Made by a program: the position numbers and the translations under genes
The notes under the pieces: generated by a model
What the model saw: only the letters and a program-made list of their open reading frames with translations
Database searches by the model: none
What the model was told of the DNA's origin: nothing
Part shown: in pieces, positions 35,867 through 45,870 of the stretch
Layout: every line of letters starts with the position of its first letter
Position numbering within the stretch: position 1 is the stretch's first letter
From: Simiduia sp. 21SJ11W-1
GTDB taxonomy: Bacteria; Pseudomonadota; Gammaproteobacteria; Pseudomonadales; Cellvibrionaceae
DNA length: 64,000 bases
Direction: 5' to 3'
NCBI RefSeq assembly: GCF_024138675.1
Contig: NZ_CP090959.1
Coordinates: forward strand, 1,829,501 to 1,893,500

Positions 35867-35928
35867 TTAATCTATATTAAAAGGGCCGTCGCTAATATTT
35901 TGACGCTGCTTAGCCTGAGGAATTGAGA

Positions 35929-36414
35929 ATGGCCACGAGTTCTACCAAAACCAAATCCAGTGAAGATCCCATACTCCAGTGGGTAACCTTCAAATTAGCC
36001 GGTGAAACCTACGGCATTAACGTAATGCAGGTGCAAGAAGTACTGCGTTACTCGGAAATTGCCCCTGTGCCCGGTGCGCCTTCCTATGTTTTGGGCATCA
36101 TCAACTTGCGCGGCAATGTGGTAACCGTTATCGATACCCGTCACCGGTTTGGCCTGGAGTCGGGCGAGATAAACGACAACACGCGCATTGTGATTATTGA
36201 GGCAGATAACCACGTGGTAGGCATCTTGGTAGATAGCGTGGCCGAAGTGGTGTACCTCAGGCAATCTGAAATAGAAACAGCGCCCAATGTTGGCAATGAT
36301 GAGAGCGCCAAGTTTATTCAGGGCGTGTGCCACAAAAACGATGAGCTTCTAATTCTTATTGAGCTTAATAAGCTGCTCTCCGACGGAGAGTGGGCAGATC
36401 TAGACAGTATCTAA
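35929..36414 (+). CDS. cheW: Chemotaxis coupling protein CheW
   Basis: 161 residues, a full CheW domain: ILQWVTFKLAGETYGINVMQVQEVLRY, GIINLRGNVVTVIDTR, and the C-terminal ILIELNKLL. It links receptors to CheA. I chose ATG 35929 with GAGG 8 bases upstream over TTG 35923. It is the second CheW-type protein here, beside the CheW-like end of ParP. Confidence 0.96.
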   Translation: MATSSTKTKSSEDPILQWVTFKLAGETYGINVMQVQEVLRYSEIAPVPGAPSYVLGIINLRGNVVTVIDTRHRFGLESGEINDNTRIVIIEADNHVVGILVDSVAEVVYLRQSEIETAPNVGNDESAKFIQGVCHKNDELLILIELNKLLSDGEWADLDSI

Positions 36415-36450
36415 CGTTAAAACCGAAAGTGATAAATTCCGGAGCCCGGC

Positions 36451-36966
36451 ATGCAAAACTTACTTACCCAGCTTACCTCGCTTGAAATGGTGTTAGTCGG
36501 TGCCGTAGTGGTTAGCTGGGTGGCTGTGGCATTGGCGATGGCAAGTTTAATCAAGGTTAAACGCCAGGAAATACTGGTTCACAACGCCATGGACGAGTTA
36601 AAGCGTTCTGTCTCTATCGGCAATAACGGGCTGATGGGTATGGGTCGCAAGCTTTTGAATATTGAAAAGACCATGCAGCGTCAGCAAAACCGGCCGGTGG
36701 CTGCAGGCGGTGTGGGCACGGCTGCAGCAGCCGCAAAATCCTCAGGCGCCCAAGCCCGGCAAATGAAGCCCTCGCAGGTTAATCCGTTTGCCCAATTCGC
36801 TACCGAAATAGATGCCCAGCCCGCAAAAGATTCACACTACCAACAAGCGTCAACTATGTTGGCACAGGGGCTTACTGCAGCTCAGGTAGCCAGTGCTACG
36901 GGTATGTCGCATGCGGAAATTCAGCTGCTGGCCATGCTTAATGGTCAAGCGGCCAGCGTCAATTAA
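36451..36966 (+). CDS. DUF2802-type membrane protein downstream of cheW
   Basis: 171 residues. One membrane helix near the N-terminus (~14-34, VLVGAVVVSWVAVALAMASLI), a basic helix, an Ala/Gln linker, and a C-terminal helix-turn-helix-like segment (ASTMLAQGLTAAQVASATGMSHAEIQLLAML). This matches the DUF2802 proteins that follow cheW in Pseudomonas and Vibrio; their function is unknown to me. The HTH on a membrane anchor suggests protein or DNA contact at the membrane, but that is inference. The next gene begins at or just past its stop. Confidence 0.75.
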   Translation: MQNLLTQLTSLEMVLVGAVVVSWVAVALAMASLIKVKRQEILVHNAMDELKRSVSIGNNGLMGMGRKLLNIEKTMQRQQNRPVAAGGVGTAAAAAKSSGAQARQMKPSQVNPFAQFATEIDAQPAKDSHYQQASTMLAQGLTAAQVASATGMSHAEIQLLAMLNGQAASVN

Positions 36967-36978
36967 TTGCCCGTGCCA

Positions 36979-37593
36979 ATGCTTACCCGTTGCATCTCCC
37001 TTGCTGTAATTTGCGCATTGTTCAGTGGCTGCAGCTTTGTGGAGTTAAAGCGCAGTGAACACACAGCACGCGCAGGCAAAAGCCTAGACCCTTCGGTATT
37101 TTCTTCCATCACCCCTGGCACAACAGATAAACAGTGGCTACTGCGTTACCTGGGCCACCCGGATCAGGTAATAGAGCTGGGTGGCGGTAAACAACAGTTT
37201 CTTTACAAGGTTGAGCACAACGAGAAAAAGTCGCTGCGGGTGTTTTTGTTGTTTGAGCAGCGCGCCGATAAAACCACGCCCCATTGGTATGTGGTAGAGC
37301 TTATGGGTGAAAAAGTGGTAGATGCCTGGCAGAAAACGCCTGCGCTGCCGCCTCAGGTAAAGCCGGAAGTGCCTCAAGAATCGCATTCTGAACAGGCGTT
37401 AGACGTTGCGCAAAGTGGTACAGCGGCCACAGGCAAGCCTGCCCATTCAACCGCTACTACAAGCGCTACAACAGCTAATCAATCAGCGCCTCTGGCTGCT
37501 CAGCCAACAGCAATAGTTCCCGAAGGTGGCGCAACCCAAAGTAAAACCCCCGCAGCCCAAGCTACAGAGCCCACTAAGCCCGGCACTGAATAA
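36979..37593 (+). CDS. Putative outer-membrane lipoprotein with BamE-like domain
   Basis: About 204 residues. The N-terminus is a lipoprotein signal with lipobox LFSGC, Cys18 being the acylation site. Residues ~35-110 (SSITPGTTDKQWLLRYLGHPDQVIEL) resemble the BamE/OmlA fold; the tail is low-complexity Ala/Thr/Pro. Start is uncertain: TTG 36967 and GTG 36973 are also in frame; I chose ATG 36979, which gives a compact signal peptide. It ends the flagellar/chemotaxis run. Function unknown. Confidence 0.65.
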   Translation: MLTRCISLAVICALFSGCSFVELKRSEHTARAGKSLDPSVFSSITPGTTDKQWLLRYLGHPDQVIELGGGKQQFLYKVEHNEKKSLRVFLLFEQRADKTTPHWYVVELMGEKVVDAWQKTPALPPQVKPEVPQESHSEQALDVAQSGTAATGKPAHSTATTSATTANQSAPLAAQPTAIVPEGGATQSKTPAAQATEPTKPGTE

Positions 37594-37696
37594 GGCTGGG
37601 TGTGTTACTTCTCAATTTAAAAAACCGTTAATCAGCCAAGCGCCCTTGCCGAATGTGTGCCGCAGTACAGGGGCTTAGCGTCGCCTGTGGGATTGA

Positions 37697-38449
37697 TTAT
37701 TTGCCAGAGGCATCAATTTGTTGGCCGTTCACATGCTTTGAGTCTTGCCCCATCAGGTAGAGGTATGCGGGCATAAGAACGCTGGGGGCTTTTACGTCTG
37801 CGGGGTTTTCAGCCGGGTAGGCCTTGGCCCGCATTTTGGTGCGCGTGCCACCGGGGTTGATGCTGTTTGCCCTTACCTTGCTGGTGCCGTCTTCTTCATC
37901 GGCCAGGGTTTGCATCAGGTTTTCCGCTGCAGCTTTCGAAATCGCATAAGCGCCCCAATAGGCGCGGCCTTTGTAGCCAACGCTTGATCCGGTAAACACC
38001 AGGCTTGCCCCATCAGATTTGCGCAACAACGGCAACAACGATTTGGCCATTAAAAACGGTGCGTTCACATTTACTTGCATCACCCGGGCAAAGGTATCTG
38101 CTGAATAGTTTTCAAGCGGGGTGCGATCGCCAAGCAGGGCTGCATTAAATAAAATGCCGTCGAGTTTGCCAAAGGCTTCGTCAATGCGGTTGCACATATC
38201 AATGTAGTCGGCTTCTGTTGCTCCAAAAAAATCAATGGGGTAGATGGCCGGTTCTGCGAGTTTTTCGCTCACAATGGTGTCGTATACTTTTTCTAGCTTG
38301 GCTACTGTGCGGCCCATTAAAATAACAGTTGCGCCGTGGCGAGCAAAGGTAAGCGCGGCTTCTTTGCCAATACCGTCGCCTGCGCCGGTGATTGCAATCA
38401 CGCGAGTGCTTAAAAGATCTGATGGTGCCTGGTAATCCAGTGGGTTCAT
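37697..38449 (-). CDS. yciK: YciK-type short-chain dehydrogenase/reductase
   Basis: 250 residues. Rossmann motif TGAGDGIGKEAA, catalytic Ser in GSSVGYKG, and YAISK (Tyr-x-x-x-Lys). The wording matches YciK of enterobacteria and the SDR next to mupP in Pseudomonas. Substrate unknown. I chose the ATG at 38449 (GGAG 6 bases upstream); the frame is open further but reads back into mupP. Last gene of the leftward operon. Confidence 0.9.
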   Translation of the reverse strand: MNPLDYQAPSDLLSTRVIAITGAGDGIGKEAALTFARHGATVILMGRTVAKLEKVYDTIVSEKLAEPAIYPIDFFGATEADYIDMCNRIDEAFGKLDGILFNAALLGDRTPLENYSADTFARVMQVNVNAPFLMAKSLLPLLRKSDGASLVFTGSSVGYKGRAYWGAYAISKAAAENLMQTLADEEDGTSKVRANSINPGGTRTKMRAKAYPAENPADVKAPSVLMPAYLYLMGQDSKHVNGQQIDASGK

Positions 38450-38465
38450 GAGGTGCTCCAAAATT

Positions 38466-39134
38466 TTAATGGGTGCCTTGCACGAAAGAAATGATCTGCT
38501 CAGCCAGCTCCTGTGGCGAGTCGGCAATTTCGTGGGCGCCCCAGGTGGTAACGTCAATGTGTGGGGCAAGGTAGCCGTAGGCAACGGATATGGTGTGCAT
38601 GCCCGCAGCAATGCCAGCTGCAATGTCGCGCTCGTGGTCGCCGCAGTAGCCTAACGCGCTGGCTGGGGTGCCAATTTTTTTAGCGGCCAATAACAGCGCG
38701 TCTGGTGCGGGCTTGCCGTTTGCAATGTCGTCACCGCACACAAGGCAGTTTGGCCTTAGCCCGAGCCGCTCCAGCAACACAGTGGCAAAACGGCGATGCT
38801 TGTTTGTCACAATGCCCCAGGGCGTATGATTGGCTTCAAGTATGGCCAGCAGGTTATCCATACCAGAGTAGAGGTGGCAGTGCAGGCCGATAACCTTTTC
38901 GTAATAGTTTAAAAACTGGTTTTGCAGCTCTGCAAAGCCCGGGTGGTCCTGGCTTATGCCAAAACTTGCTTCTGTCATAATGGCGCCACCGCCGTTCACC
39001 AAGGGTGAAATTTCTGCGGTGGTGAGGCGGCTTAGCTTATGGGCTGTTCTGAAATGGTTAATAACCGCAACAAAATCAACGGCTGTGTCTACCAATGTGC
39101 CATCTAAATCAAACAGAAAGCCACGCTCAGTCAT
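38466..39134 (-). CDS. mupP: HAD phosphatase, MupP type (N-acetylmuramate 6-phosphate phosphatase)
   Basis: 222 residues. HAD motif I FDLDGTLVDT, motif II TNKHRR, and GDDIANGKPAPD and GDHERDI. Between ubiG and the SDR gene, the same place as mupP (PA3172) in Pseudomonas, where it acts in peptidoglycan recycling to UDP-MurNAc. A phosphoglycolate phosphatase (gph) is the alternative by sequence alone. It overlaps the ubiG end by 8 bases. Confidence 0.85.
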   Translation of the reverse strand: MTERGFLFDLDGTLVDTAVDFVAVINHFRTAHKLSRLTTAEISPLVNGGGAIMTEASFGISQDHPGFAELQNQFLNYYEKVIGLHCHLYSGMDNLLAILEANHTPWGIVTNKHRRFATVLLERLGLRPNCLVCGDDIANGKPAPDALLLAAKKIGTPASALGYCGDHERDIAAGIAAGMHTISVAYGYLAPHIDVTTWGAHEIADSPQELAEQIISFVQGTH

Positions 39135-39858
39135 GGCGTTTCCGGGCGTGTACCAGGTAGTTTACAGATACGTCGTGTTCATTCAGCCTGTAGGTTTTAA
39201 ACAGCGGGTTGTAGGTGAGCCCTGTCATGGCAACCAGCTCAAGGTTCGCATTGCGGAGCCACTGTGCAAGCTCGGAGGGCTTTATGAATTTACTGTACTC
39301 ATGGGTTCCCTTTGGTAGCAACTTTAACAGATATTCGGCGCCCAAAATTGCAAAGGCGTAGGCCTTGGGGTTGCGGTTTAACGTTGAAAAAAACAAATCG
39401 GCGCCGGGCTTGGCAAGCGCTGCACATGCTTTTATTACAGATTCAGGTGAGGGCACGTGCTCCAGCATTTCAAGGCAGGTTACCACCTCGTAACTGCCGG
39501 CTGCCTGTTCTGCTTTTGCCTCGGCCGTTATTTGTTGATATTCAATATCAAGCTCGGATTCAAGGGCATGCAACTTTGCCACAGCCAGTGGTGCCGCCCC
39601 CATATCAATGCCTGTAACCCGGGCGCCGCGGTGGGCGAGCGCTTCGGTGAGTAGCCCGCCGCCACAGCCAACATCAATGGCTTTTTTACCCGCAACCTGT
39701 GCGCGTAAATCAATGTAATTGGCGCGCAGCGGGTTGATATCGTGCAGGGGTTTGAATTCAGATTGCGGATCCCACCAGCGCGCGGCTAGCGCTTCAAACT
39801 TGGCGATTTCAGCCGGGTCCACATTTGCGCCCGGATCAATGTTTTCGGAAGTTGCCAT
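39127..39858 (-). CDS. ubiG: Ubiquinone biosynthesis O-methyltransferase UbiG
   Basis: 243 residues. SAM-binding motif DVGCGGGLLTEALA, CLEMLEHV, and the UbiG start (KFEALAARWWDPQSEFKPLHDINPLRANYI, shown in part). It carries out both O-methylations of the ubiquinone ring. I chose the ATG at 39858, four bases past the mtaD stop; a longer frame overlaps mtaD. Cytoplasmic face of the membrane. Confidence 0.95.
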   Translation of the reverse strand: MATSENIDPGANVDPAEIAKFEALAARWWDPQSEFKPLHDINPLRANYIDLRAQVAGKKAIDVGCGGGLLTEALAHRGARVTGIDMGAAPLAVAKLHALESELDIEYQQITAEAKAEQAAGSYEVVTCLEMLEHVPSPESVIKACAALAKPGADLFFSTLNRNPKAYAFAILGAEYLLKLLPKGTHEYSKFIKPSELAQWLRNANLELVAMTGLTYNPLFKTYRLNEHDVSVNYLVHARKRHD

Positions 39859-39862
39859 AAAA

Positions 39863-41203
39863 TTACTCAGAGTCTTTTGCCGCAGCACTAATGCGGGCTT
39901 GCCACTGCTGGGCGTTGTGTAAAATGTTTTCGGCATTGAGCGTGTTGAGCTTGCGCTCTTGCACCAATAGCTTGCCGTCTACCCACACGTGGCTCACCTT
40001 GTGGGCGCACTCGGTATATAAAAGGTGGGCAATAGGGTCGTACAGTGGCGCGAATTGTAAATCATCCAGGGCAATGGCGGCGATATCTGCGCGCTTGCCA
40101 ACGCTGAGTGAGCCCACTAAGTGATCAATACCCAAGGCTTTGGCGCCGTTGATGGTGGCCATGGCAAGCAGGGTGTCTGCACCCATTACTGCCGGGTCTC
40201 CGGCGGCTACCTTGCCTAAAAAGGCCGCGGTGCGCATTTCGCCCAGCATGTTGAGGTCGTTATTACTCGCAGCGCCGTCGGTGCCGAGGCAAATGTTAAC
40301 GCCTGCGTCAATCAGCTTTGCGCTGGGGCAAATGCCGCTTGCGAGTTTCATGTTGCTTTCCGGGCAGTGCACAACCTGTGCGCCCGTGCGTTTTAACAGC
40401 GCGATATCTGAATCGTCCAGTTGTGTCATGTGCACACACTGGGTGCTTGGTGCCAGAATACCTAACTTGGCCAGCCGTTGGCTGGGCCGCTCGCCGCTTT
40501 CTGCCAGTGCGCTTGTCACCTCATGAGCGGTTTCGTGCAAATGAACCTGTATGGGGCAGTGGTAGCTATCGGCCAGGGCCTTCAGCCGGGTAAAGGTATC
40601 ATCGGAGACTGTGTAGGGTGCATGTGGCCCCAGCGCCATGCTTACGGTTTCATGGCCTTGGTATTGCGCCAGCAACTGCTCGCCTTTGGCAAGGTATTCG
40701 GCAGGGCCGCTCGCCCAGGGCGTGGGGAACTCCATCACGGGAATGCAAATTTGTGCGCGCATGCCCGCGGCCTCGGCAACGGCTGCTGCGGCCTCGGGAA
40801 AGAAATACATGTCTGAAAAGCAGGTGGTGCCACCCAGTAGCATTTCGGCAATGGCAAGTTCTGTGCCTTCGCGTACAAATGCATCAGACACATGGGCCGC
40901 CTCGGCGGGCCAAATGTGCTCTTCAAGCCAGGGTTTCAGGGGCAGGTCGTCGGCGTAGCCGCGCAAAAGGCTCATGGCCGCATGGCCGTGGGCGTTAATC
41001 AGGCCAGGTATCACCAGGTGCCCGGGCAGGCGGATCTCTTCATTGGCCGTGTAATTTGCCTGCGCATCCGCCGCGCTACAGATGTCTACAATGGCGCCCT
41101 GGTTAATTATTAGGCAGGAATCCCTCAGAATTCGCCCTTGAGTTGGGTCTACCGGGGCCAGCCAGCGGGGGTAAATTGCGGTATCTACGGTTTTTTTGGT
41201 CAT
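39863..41203 (-). CDS. mtaD: 5-methylthioadenosine/S-adenosylhomocysteine deaminase (TRZ/ATZ amidohydrolase)
   Basis: 446 residues. Metal ligands His72 and His74 in NAHGH, a third in HLHETAHEV, and Asp in LGTDGAASNNDLNM, with LGPHAPYTV as in adenosine-type deaminases. It deaminates methylthioadenosine from polyamine and quorum-signal synthesis. Same place as PA3170, upstream of ubiG. First gene of the leftward operon, divergent from gyrA. Confidence 0.88.
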   Translation of the reverse strand: MTKKTVDTAIYPRWLAPVDPTQGRILRDSCLIINQGAIVDICSAADAQANYTANEEIRLPGHLVIPGLINAHGHAAMSLLRGYADDLPLKPWLEEHIWPAEAAHVSDAFVREGTELAIAEMLLGGTTCFSDMYFFPEAAAAVAEAAGMRAQICIPVMEFPTPWASGPAEYLAKGEQLLAQYQGHETVSMALGPHAPYTVSDDTFTRLKALADSYHCPIQVHLHETAHEVTSALAESGERPSQRLAKLGILAPSTQCVHMTQLDDSDIALLKRTGAQVVHCPESNMKLASGICPSAKLIDAGVNICLGTDGAASNNDLNMLGEMRTAAFLGKVAAGDPAVMGADTLLAMATINGAKALGIDHLVGSLSVGKRADIAAIALDDLQFAPLYDPIAHLLYTECAHKVSHVWVDGKLLVQERKLNTLNAENILHNAQQWQARISAAAKDSE

Positions 41204-41503
41204 AAATCAGCCTGTTCGAAAAATTGCACTGCCGGCATTTGCGCGATTTCCCGGCGTCTTGATTGAAAATTGTGCGCCGGGCGCGGTTGTATTGCGGCTG
41301 CTGCAGTCGGCATATGAGCGGCAGTATAACGCTCTGCGGGCGCGGCTGTAGAGGCAGTGCCTATGTTATTGAAAATATGGTAGTATCCGGCGCTTATGTG
41401 CGGCCAGTGCGGCGTTTATTGGCGCCTGCCCCGGTGCCCGAGTCGGGTTTGATTGTGGGGTTACGCCCCCAGGTTAAAACAACAAAAAGGAAAGCGGTAT
41501 TCC
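41204..41503. other. Divergent intergenic region between mtaD and gyrA
   Basis: 300 bases that must hold promoters for both directions. A 14-base near-direct repeat CGGGCGCGGYTGTA occurs at 41278-41291 and 41337-41350. Candidate -10 boxes toward gyrA are TATAAC (41325-41330) and TAGTAT (41381-41386), neither with a good -35 at the right distance. I see no gene. Confidence 0.45.
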
Positions 41504-44071
41504 ATGGGTGAATTAGCTAAAGAAATTTTACCTGTCAACATTGAAGATGAGTTGAAGCAATCCTATCTCGATTACGCCATGAGCGTGATCGTAGGCCGCG
41601 CACTGCCAGATGTTCGCGATGGCCTGAAGCCTGTGCACCGTCGCGTGTTGTTCGCCATGAGCGAGCTGAACAACGATTGGAACAAGGCCTACAAAAAATC
41701 TGCCCGTGTGGTGGGTGATGTGATCGGTAAATACCATCCCCATGGCGACTCCGCCGTATACGACACCATTGTGCGTATGGCCCAGCCCTTCAGCCTGCGT
41801 TACATGTTGGTTGACGGCCAGGGTAACTTTGGCTCCATCGATGGCGATTCCGCAGCTGCCATGCGTTATACCGAAATCCGCATGGCCAAAATTGCCCACG
41901 ACCTGTTGGCCGATCTCGATAAAGAAACCGTTGATTTCGTGCCCAACTACGACGGCACCGAGCAAATTCCAGCAGTGCTGCCCACCCGTATTCCCAACTT
42001 GCTGGTAAACGGCAGCTCCGGTATTGCCGTGGGTATGGCAACCAATATTCCACCGCACAACCTCACCGAAGTAGTGAAGGGGTGCCTGGCGTTAATCGAT
42101 AATGCAGATATCACCATCGATGAGCTGATGGAGTATATCCCCGGCCCGGATTTCCCCACCGCCGCCATCATTAATGGCCGCGCCGGCATTATTGAGGCCT
42201 ACCGCACCGGCCGTGGGCGCATTTATATTCGTGCGCGCGCCGTTGTTGAGACAGATGAAAAGTCTAACCGCGAGCGCATTGTAATATCTGAAATTCCCTA
42301 TCAGGTGAACAAGGCTCGCCTGATTGAAAAAATTGCCGAGCTCGTAAAAGAGAAAAAGATTGAAGGCATTAGCGAGCTGCGCGATGAGTCCGATAAAGAC
42401 GGCTTGCGCGTGGTTATTGAACTTAAGCGCGGTGAGGTGGGTGAAGTTATCCTGAATAACCTCTACGCGCAAACACAGCTTGAAAACGTATTTGGTATCA
42501 ATATTGTGGCCTTGGTAGACGGCCAGCCAAAAATATTGAACCTCAAAGAGTTGCTGGAACACTTTGTGCGTCACCGCCGTGAAGTGGTTACCCGCCGTAC
42601 GGTTTACCTTTTGCGCAAGGCGCGCGAGCGCGGCCATATTCTGGAAGGTTTGGCCGTTGCCATTGCCAACATAGACCCGGTAATTGAGCTGATTAAATCA
42701 TCGCCCACCCCTGCAGATGCCAAAGAGGCATTGCTGGCCCGTGGTTGGGAGTCTTCTGATATTGGCCAGTTTTTAGAGCGCGCCGGCAGTGATGCCTGCC
42801 GCCCCGATGGCCTGCCGGAGCAATTTGGCCTGCGCGATAGCAAGTACTATTTATCGCCAGAACAAGCACAAGCCATTCTTGAGTTGCGCCTGCACCGCTT
42901 AACCGGTATGGAGCACGATAAGCTTTTGGGCGAATATCAGGAAAAGCTTGAATTGATTGCAGGCTATCTTGAAATTTTGGGCTCGTCCGTGCGCTTGATG
43001 GAAGTGATTCGCGAAGAGCTTGAGCAAGTAATTGCAGATTTTGGCGATGAGCGCCGCTCTGAAATTGTCACCTCGCGCCGCGACCTGACAATAGAAGATT
43101 TAATTACCGAAGAAGATCGCGTTGTCACTATTTCCCACGGTGGCTACGCTAAGAGTCAGCCGCTGGCAGATTACCAAGCGCAAAAGCGCGGTGGCCAGGG
43201 CAAATCTGCAACAGCGGTAAAAGATGAAGATTTCGTAGAGCACCTGCTGATTGCCAATACCCACACCACGCTGCTGATGTTTACCAACGCAGGTAAAGTG
43301 TATTGGTTGAAGGTGTATCAAATTCCATTGGCCGGGCGCCAATCACGTGGCCGCCCGGTGGTTAACCTGCTGCCGCTTGAAGAGGGCGAGCGCGTAACAT
43401 CAATCCTGCCGGTGCAGGAATACGACGACGACCACTTCATCTTTATGGCAACCGCCAACGGCACAGTGAAGAAAACAGCGCTCACGCAGTTTTCACGCCC
43501 GCGTAGCGTGGGCCTGCGTGCAATTGAATTAGACGAAGGTGATCAGCTGGTTAAAACCGCCATCACCAACGGTAGCTGCGACATCTTGCTGCTGGCAAGC
43601 AGCGGTAAAGCTGCACGCTTTAAGGAATCCGATGTGCGCGCGATGGGTAGAACCTCACGTGGCGTTCGCGGCATTCGCCTGCAGGAAGATCAGCGTGTTG
43701 TGGGCATGATTGTGCCAGAGCCCGAAGGTTTCGTACTCACGGTAAGTGAAAACGGCTACGGCAAGCGCACCGAAGTGAACGACTTCCCAACCAAGGGCCG
43801 TGGCACCCAGGGCGTAATCGCCATGGCAGCCAGCGAGCGCAACGGTTTGTTAGTGGGCGGTGTGCAGGTGTTTGATGGCGAGGAAATTATGCTGATTTCC
43901 GATCAAGGCACCTTGGTGCGCACCCGCGTGAACGAAGTGTCTGTGTTGAGCCGCAATACCCAAGGCGTGCGCCTGATTAAAGTGAAGGGCGCCGAAAAAC
44001 TTGTGGGTGTAGAGCGTATTGAGGAATCAGACGAAGAGCAGGCCGAAGGCGAAGTAGACGCGTCCGAGTAA
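41504..44071 (+). CDS. gyrA: DNA gyrase subunit A
   Basis: 855 residues. Breakage-reunion domain with catalytic Tyr122 (AAAMRYTE). The quinolone-resistance region reads [11 protein letters not shown] with Ser83 and Asp87 at E. coli numbering, the usual sensitive residues. The C-terminal beta-pinwheel includes the GyrA box QKRGGQGK. An acidic tail ([16 protein letters not shown]) ends the protein. I chose ATG 41504 with AAGGAAA upstream. It introduces negative supercoils with GyrB. Confidence 0.97.
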   Translation: MGELAKEILPVNIEDELKQSYLDYAMSVIVGRALPDVRDGLKPVHRRVLFAMSELNNDWNKAYKKSARVVGDVIGKYHPHGDSAVYDTIVRMAQPFSLRYMLVDGQGNFGSIDGDSAAAMRYTEIRMAKIAHDLLADLDKETVDFVPNYDGTEQIPAVLPTRIPNLLVNGSSGIAVGMATNIPPHNLTEVVKGCLALIDNADITIDELMEYIPGPDFPTAAIINGRAGIIEAYRTGRGRIYIRARAVVETDEKSNRERIVISEIPYQVNKARLIEKIAELVKEKKIEGISELRDESDKDGLRVVIELKRGEVGEVILNNLYAQTQLENVFGINIVALVDGQPKILNLKELLEHFVRHRREVVTRRTVYLLRKARERGHILEGLAVAIANIDPVIELIKSSPTPADAKEALLARGWESSDIGQFLERAGSDACRPDGLPEQFGLRDSKYYLSPEQAQAILELRLHRLTGMEHDKLLGEYQEKLELIAGYLEILGSSVRLMEVIREELEQVIADFGDERRSEIVTSRRDLTIEDLITEEDRVVTISHGGYAKSQPLADYQAQKRGGQGKSATAVKDEDFVEHLLIANTHTTLLMFTNAGKVYWLKVYQIPLAGRQSRGRPVVNLLPLEEGERVTSILPVQEYDDDHFIFMATANGTVKKTALTQFSRPRSVGLRAIELDEGDQLVKTAITNGSCDILLLASSGKAARFKESDVRAMGRTSRGVRGIRLQEDQRVVGMIVPEPEGFVLTVSENGYGKRTEVNDFPTKGRGTQGVIAMAASERNGLLVGGVQVFDGEEIMLISDQGTLVRTRVNEVSVLSRNTQGVRLIKVKGAEKLVGVERIEESDEEQAEGEVDASE

Positions 44072-44118
44072 ACCGTTATTAAAGGCCTAAAATTGGATTA
44101 GGCAGTGAGCTAAGAGTT

Positions 44119-45237
44119 ATGGCGAGCGATCAGGAACGCGAAAAAAACGATACCCAGCAGCAGCTGCTAGCCTTGCGGGATCGAATAGATGCAATAGACG
44201 AGCAAATTGGCCAGTTGATCAGCGAGCGCGCCCTGTGCGCGCAAGCTGTGGCTGAAGTTAAAAAAGCCGCGGGCGACCAACAGGTAATCTACTACCGGCC
44301 GGAGCGTGAGGCGCAGGTGTTGCGCCGCGCCATGGAGCGCAATAAAGGCCCCTTGGGCGATGAAGAGGTGGCCCGGCTGTTCAGGGAGATCATGTCTGCC
44401 TGCCTGGCACTTGAAGAGCCTATTAAAGTGGCGTTTCTTGGGCCTGAGGGCACCTTCACCCAGCAGGCGGCGCTCAAGCATTTTGGCAATAGCGCCGTCA
44501 CCCGGCCTATGTCTGCCATAGATCAAGTGTTCCGCGAGGTTGAAGCCGGTGCCGTTAACTACGGCGTAGTGCCTGTTGAAAACTCAACGGAAGGCGTGGT
44601 TACCCACACCCTTGATAACTTTATTGGCTCTAACCTGAAAATTTGCGGCGAAGTTGAGCTGCGCATCCATCACCACTTGATGGTGTCTGATGTCACCCAT
44701 ACTGATTCCATTACCCGTATTTATTCACACTCGCAATCTTTGGCCCAATGCCGCAAGTGGCTGGATGCCCATTACCCTAAGGCTGAGCGCATTGCGGTTA
44801 ACTCCAATGCCGAAGCTGCAAAGCGCATTAAAGGCGAGTGGAACGCGGCGGCCATTGCGGGCGAAATGGCGGCCGAGCTTTACGGTTTGCAGGTGCTTGC
44901 TGAAAAAATTGAAGACGAGCCCGATAACTCAACCCGATTTCTCATTATTGGTACCGATCAGGTGCCGCCAAGCGGCGAAGATAAAACCTCCATTGTGGTG
45001 GCGGTAAAAAACTCGCCCGGTGCACTGCACGATTTGCTGGAGCCTTTCCAGCGTCACAAGGTGGATTTAACCCGCGTGGAAACCCGGCCATCACGCAGTG
45101 GCGCCTGGACATACGTGTTCTTTATTGATTTCAAAGGCCATGTAAATGAGCAGCCGGTTCAATCTGCTTTGGGCGAAGTGTCTGAGCGGGTTTCAGATTT
45201 AAAGATTCTGGGCTCTTACCCCAAAGGCGTTCTGTAA
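44119..45237 (+). CDS. pheA: Bifunctional chorismate mutase/prephenate dehydratase (P-protein)
   Basis: 372 residues. AroQ-type chorismate mutase (~12-95, LRDRIDAIDEQIGQLISERA), prephenate dehydratase (~100-275, VAFLGPEGTFTQQAALKHFG; VPVENSTEGVV) and an ACT domain (~285-372) with the Phe-sensing ESRPS-like motif (VETRPSRSGAW). It makes phenylpyruvate from chorismate and should be inhibited by Phe. In Pseudomonas serC lies between gyrA and pheA; it is absent here. Confidence 0.96.
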   Translation: MASDQEREKNDTQQQLLALRDRIDAIDEQIGQLISERALCAQAVAEVKKAAGDQQVIYYRPEREAQVLRRAMERNKGPLGDEEVARLFREIMSACLALEEPIKVAFLGPEGTFTQQAALKHFGNSAVTRPMSAIDQVFREVEAGAVNYGVVPVENSTEGVVTHTLDNFIGSNLKICGEVELRIHHHLMVSDVTHTDSITRIYSHSQSLAQCRKWLDAHYPKAERIAVNSNAEAAKRIKGEWNAAAIAGEMAAELYGLQVLAEKIEDEPDNSTRFLIIGTDQVPPSGEDKTSIVVAVKNSPGALHDLLEPFQRHKVDLTRVETRPSRSGAWTYVFFIDFKGHVNEQPVQSALGEVSERVSDLKILGSYPKGVL

Positions 45238-45867
45238 GTGAATGAGCGCTTTCTAACCTGGCACGACCATAGCCTTAACCAATCAAACCATGCGGCGCAA
45301 AAGCAGCAAAGCCCCTGTTTGATATGGTTTACCGGGCTTAGTGGTGCCGGTAAATCAACCATCGCCAACGGTGTGGCGTTAGCCCTTTATGAACGCAACA
45401 AGCACTCCTACCTGTTAGATGGCGATAATGTGCGCCACGGTTTAAGCGCAGATTTAGGCTTCAGTGATGCAGATCGCGTTGAAAATATCCGGCGTATTGG
45501 TGAAGTGGGGCGCCTGATGGTAGATGCAGGCCTCATTGTATTAAGTGCCTTTATTTCCCCCTTTCGTGCAGATAGAAAGCTTGTGCGTGAAAAGTTTCCG
45601 GCAGGCCAATTTTTTGAAATCTATGTGCGTGCACCCTTATCGGTTTGCGAGCAGCGCGACCCAAAGGGCCTCTACAAAAAAGCGCGGCGCGGGCAGCTGC
45701 AGCAGTTCACCGGCATAGATTCCGCCTATGAGGAGCCGCAGGCGCCAGATTTGGTAATAGATACCGCAAATTGCAGCGAGCAAGAGTGTATAGCGCTTGT
45801 GATTGAATTTATGTCGCGCAAGGGTTTGCTTGAGTACACAGTTGCAGCACAAGGTGGGGCGGTGTAA
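45238..45867 (+). CDS. cysC: Adenylylsulfate (APS) kinase CysC
   Basis: 209 residues. P-loop GLSGAGKST (33-41), DGDNVRHGL, and [11 protein letters not shown] with the conserved Ser. It phosphorylates APS to PAPS for sulfate assimilation or sulfation. GTG start directly after the pheA stop with no gap, and 3 bases before tyrA/aroA, so it must be co-translated with aromatic genes. It stands where Pseudomonas has hisC2. The cysN in this window lacks a fused kinase, so this gene could complete that pathway. Confidence 0.92.
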   Translation: MNERFLTWHDHSLNQSNHAAQKQQSPCLIWFTGLSGAGKSTIANGVALALYERNKHSYLLDGDNVRHGLSADLGFSDADRVENIRRIGEVGRLMVDAGLIVLSAFISPFRADRKLVREKFPAGQFFEIYVRAPLSVCEQRDPKGLYKKARRGQLQQFTGIDSAYEEPQAPDLVIDTANCSEQECIALVIEFMSRKGLLEYTVAAQGGAV

Positions 45868-45870
45868 TTC

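Noticed and set aside
38450-38623. 58-residue N-terminal extension of the YciK-type protein
   Set aside because: It reads across the mupP 3' end in another frame, and GGAG before 38449 marks the true start.
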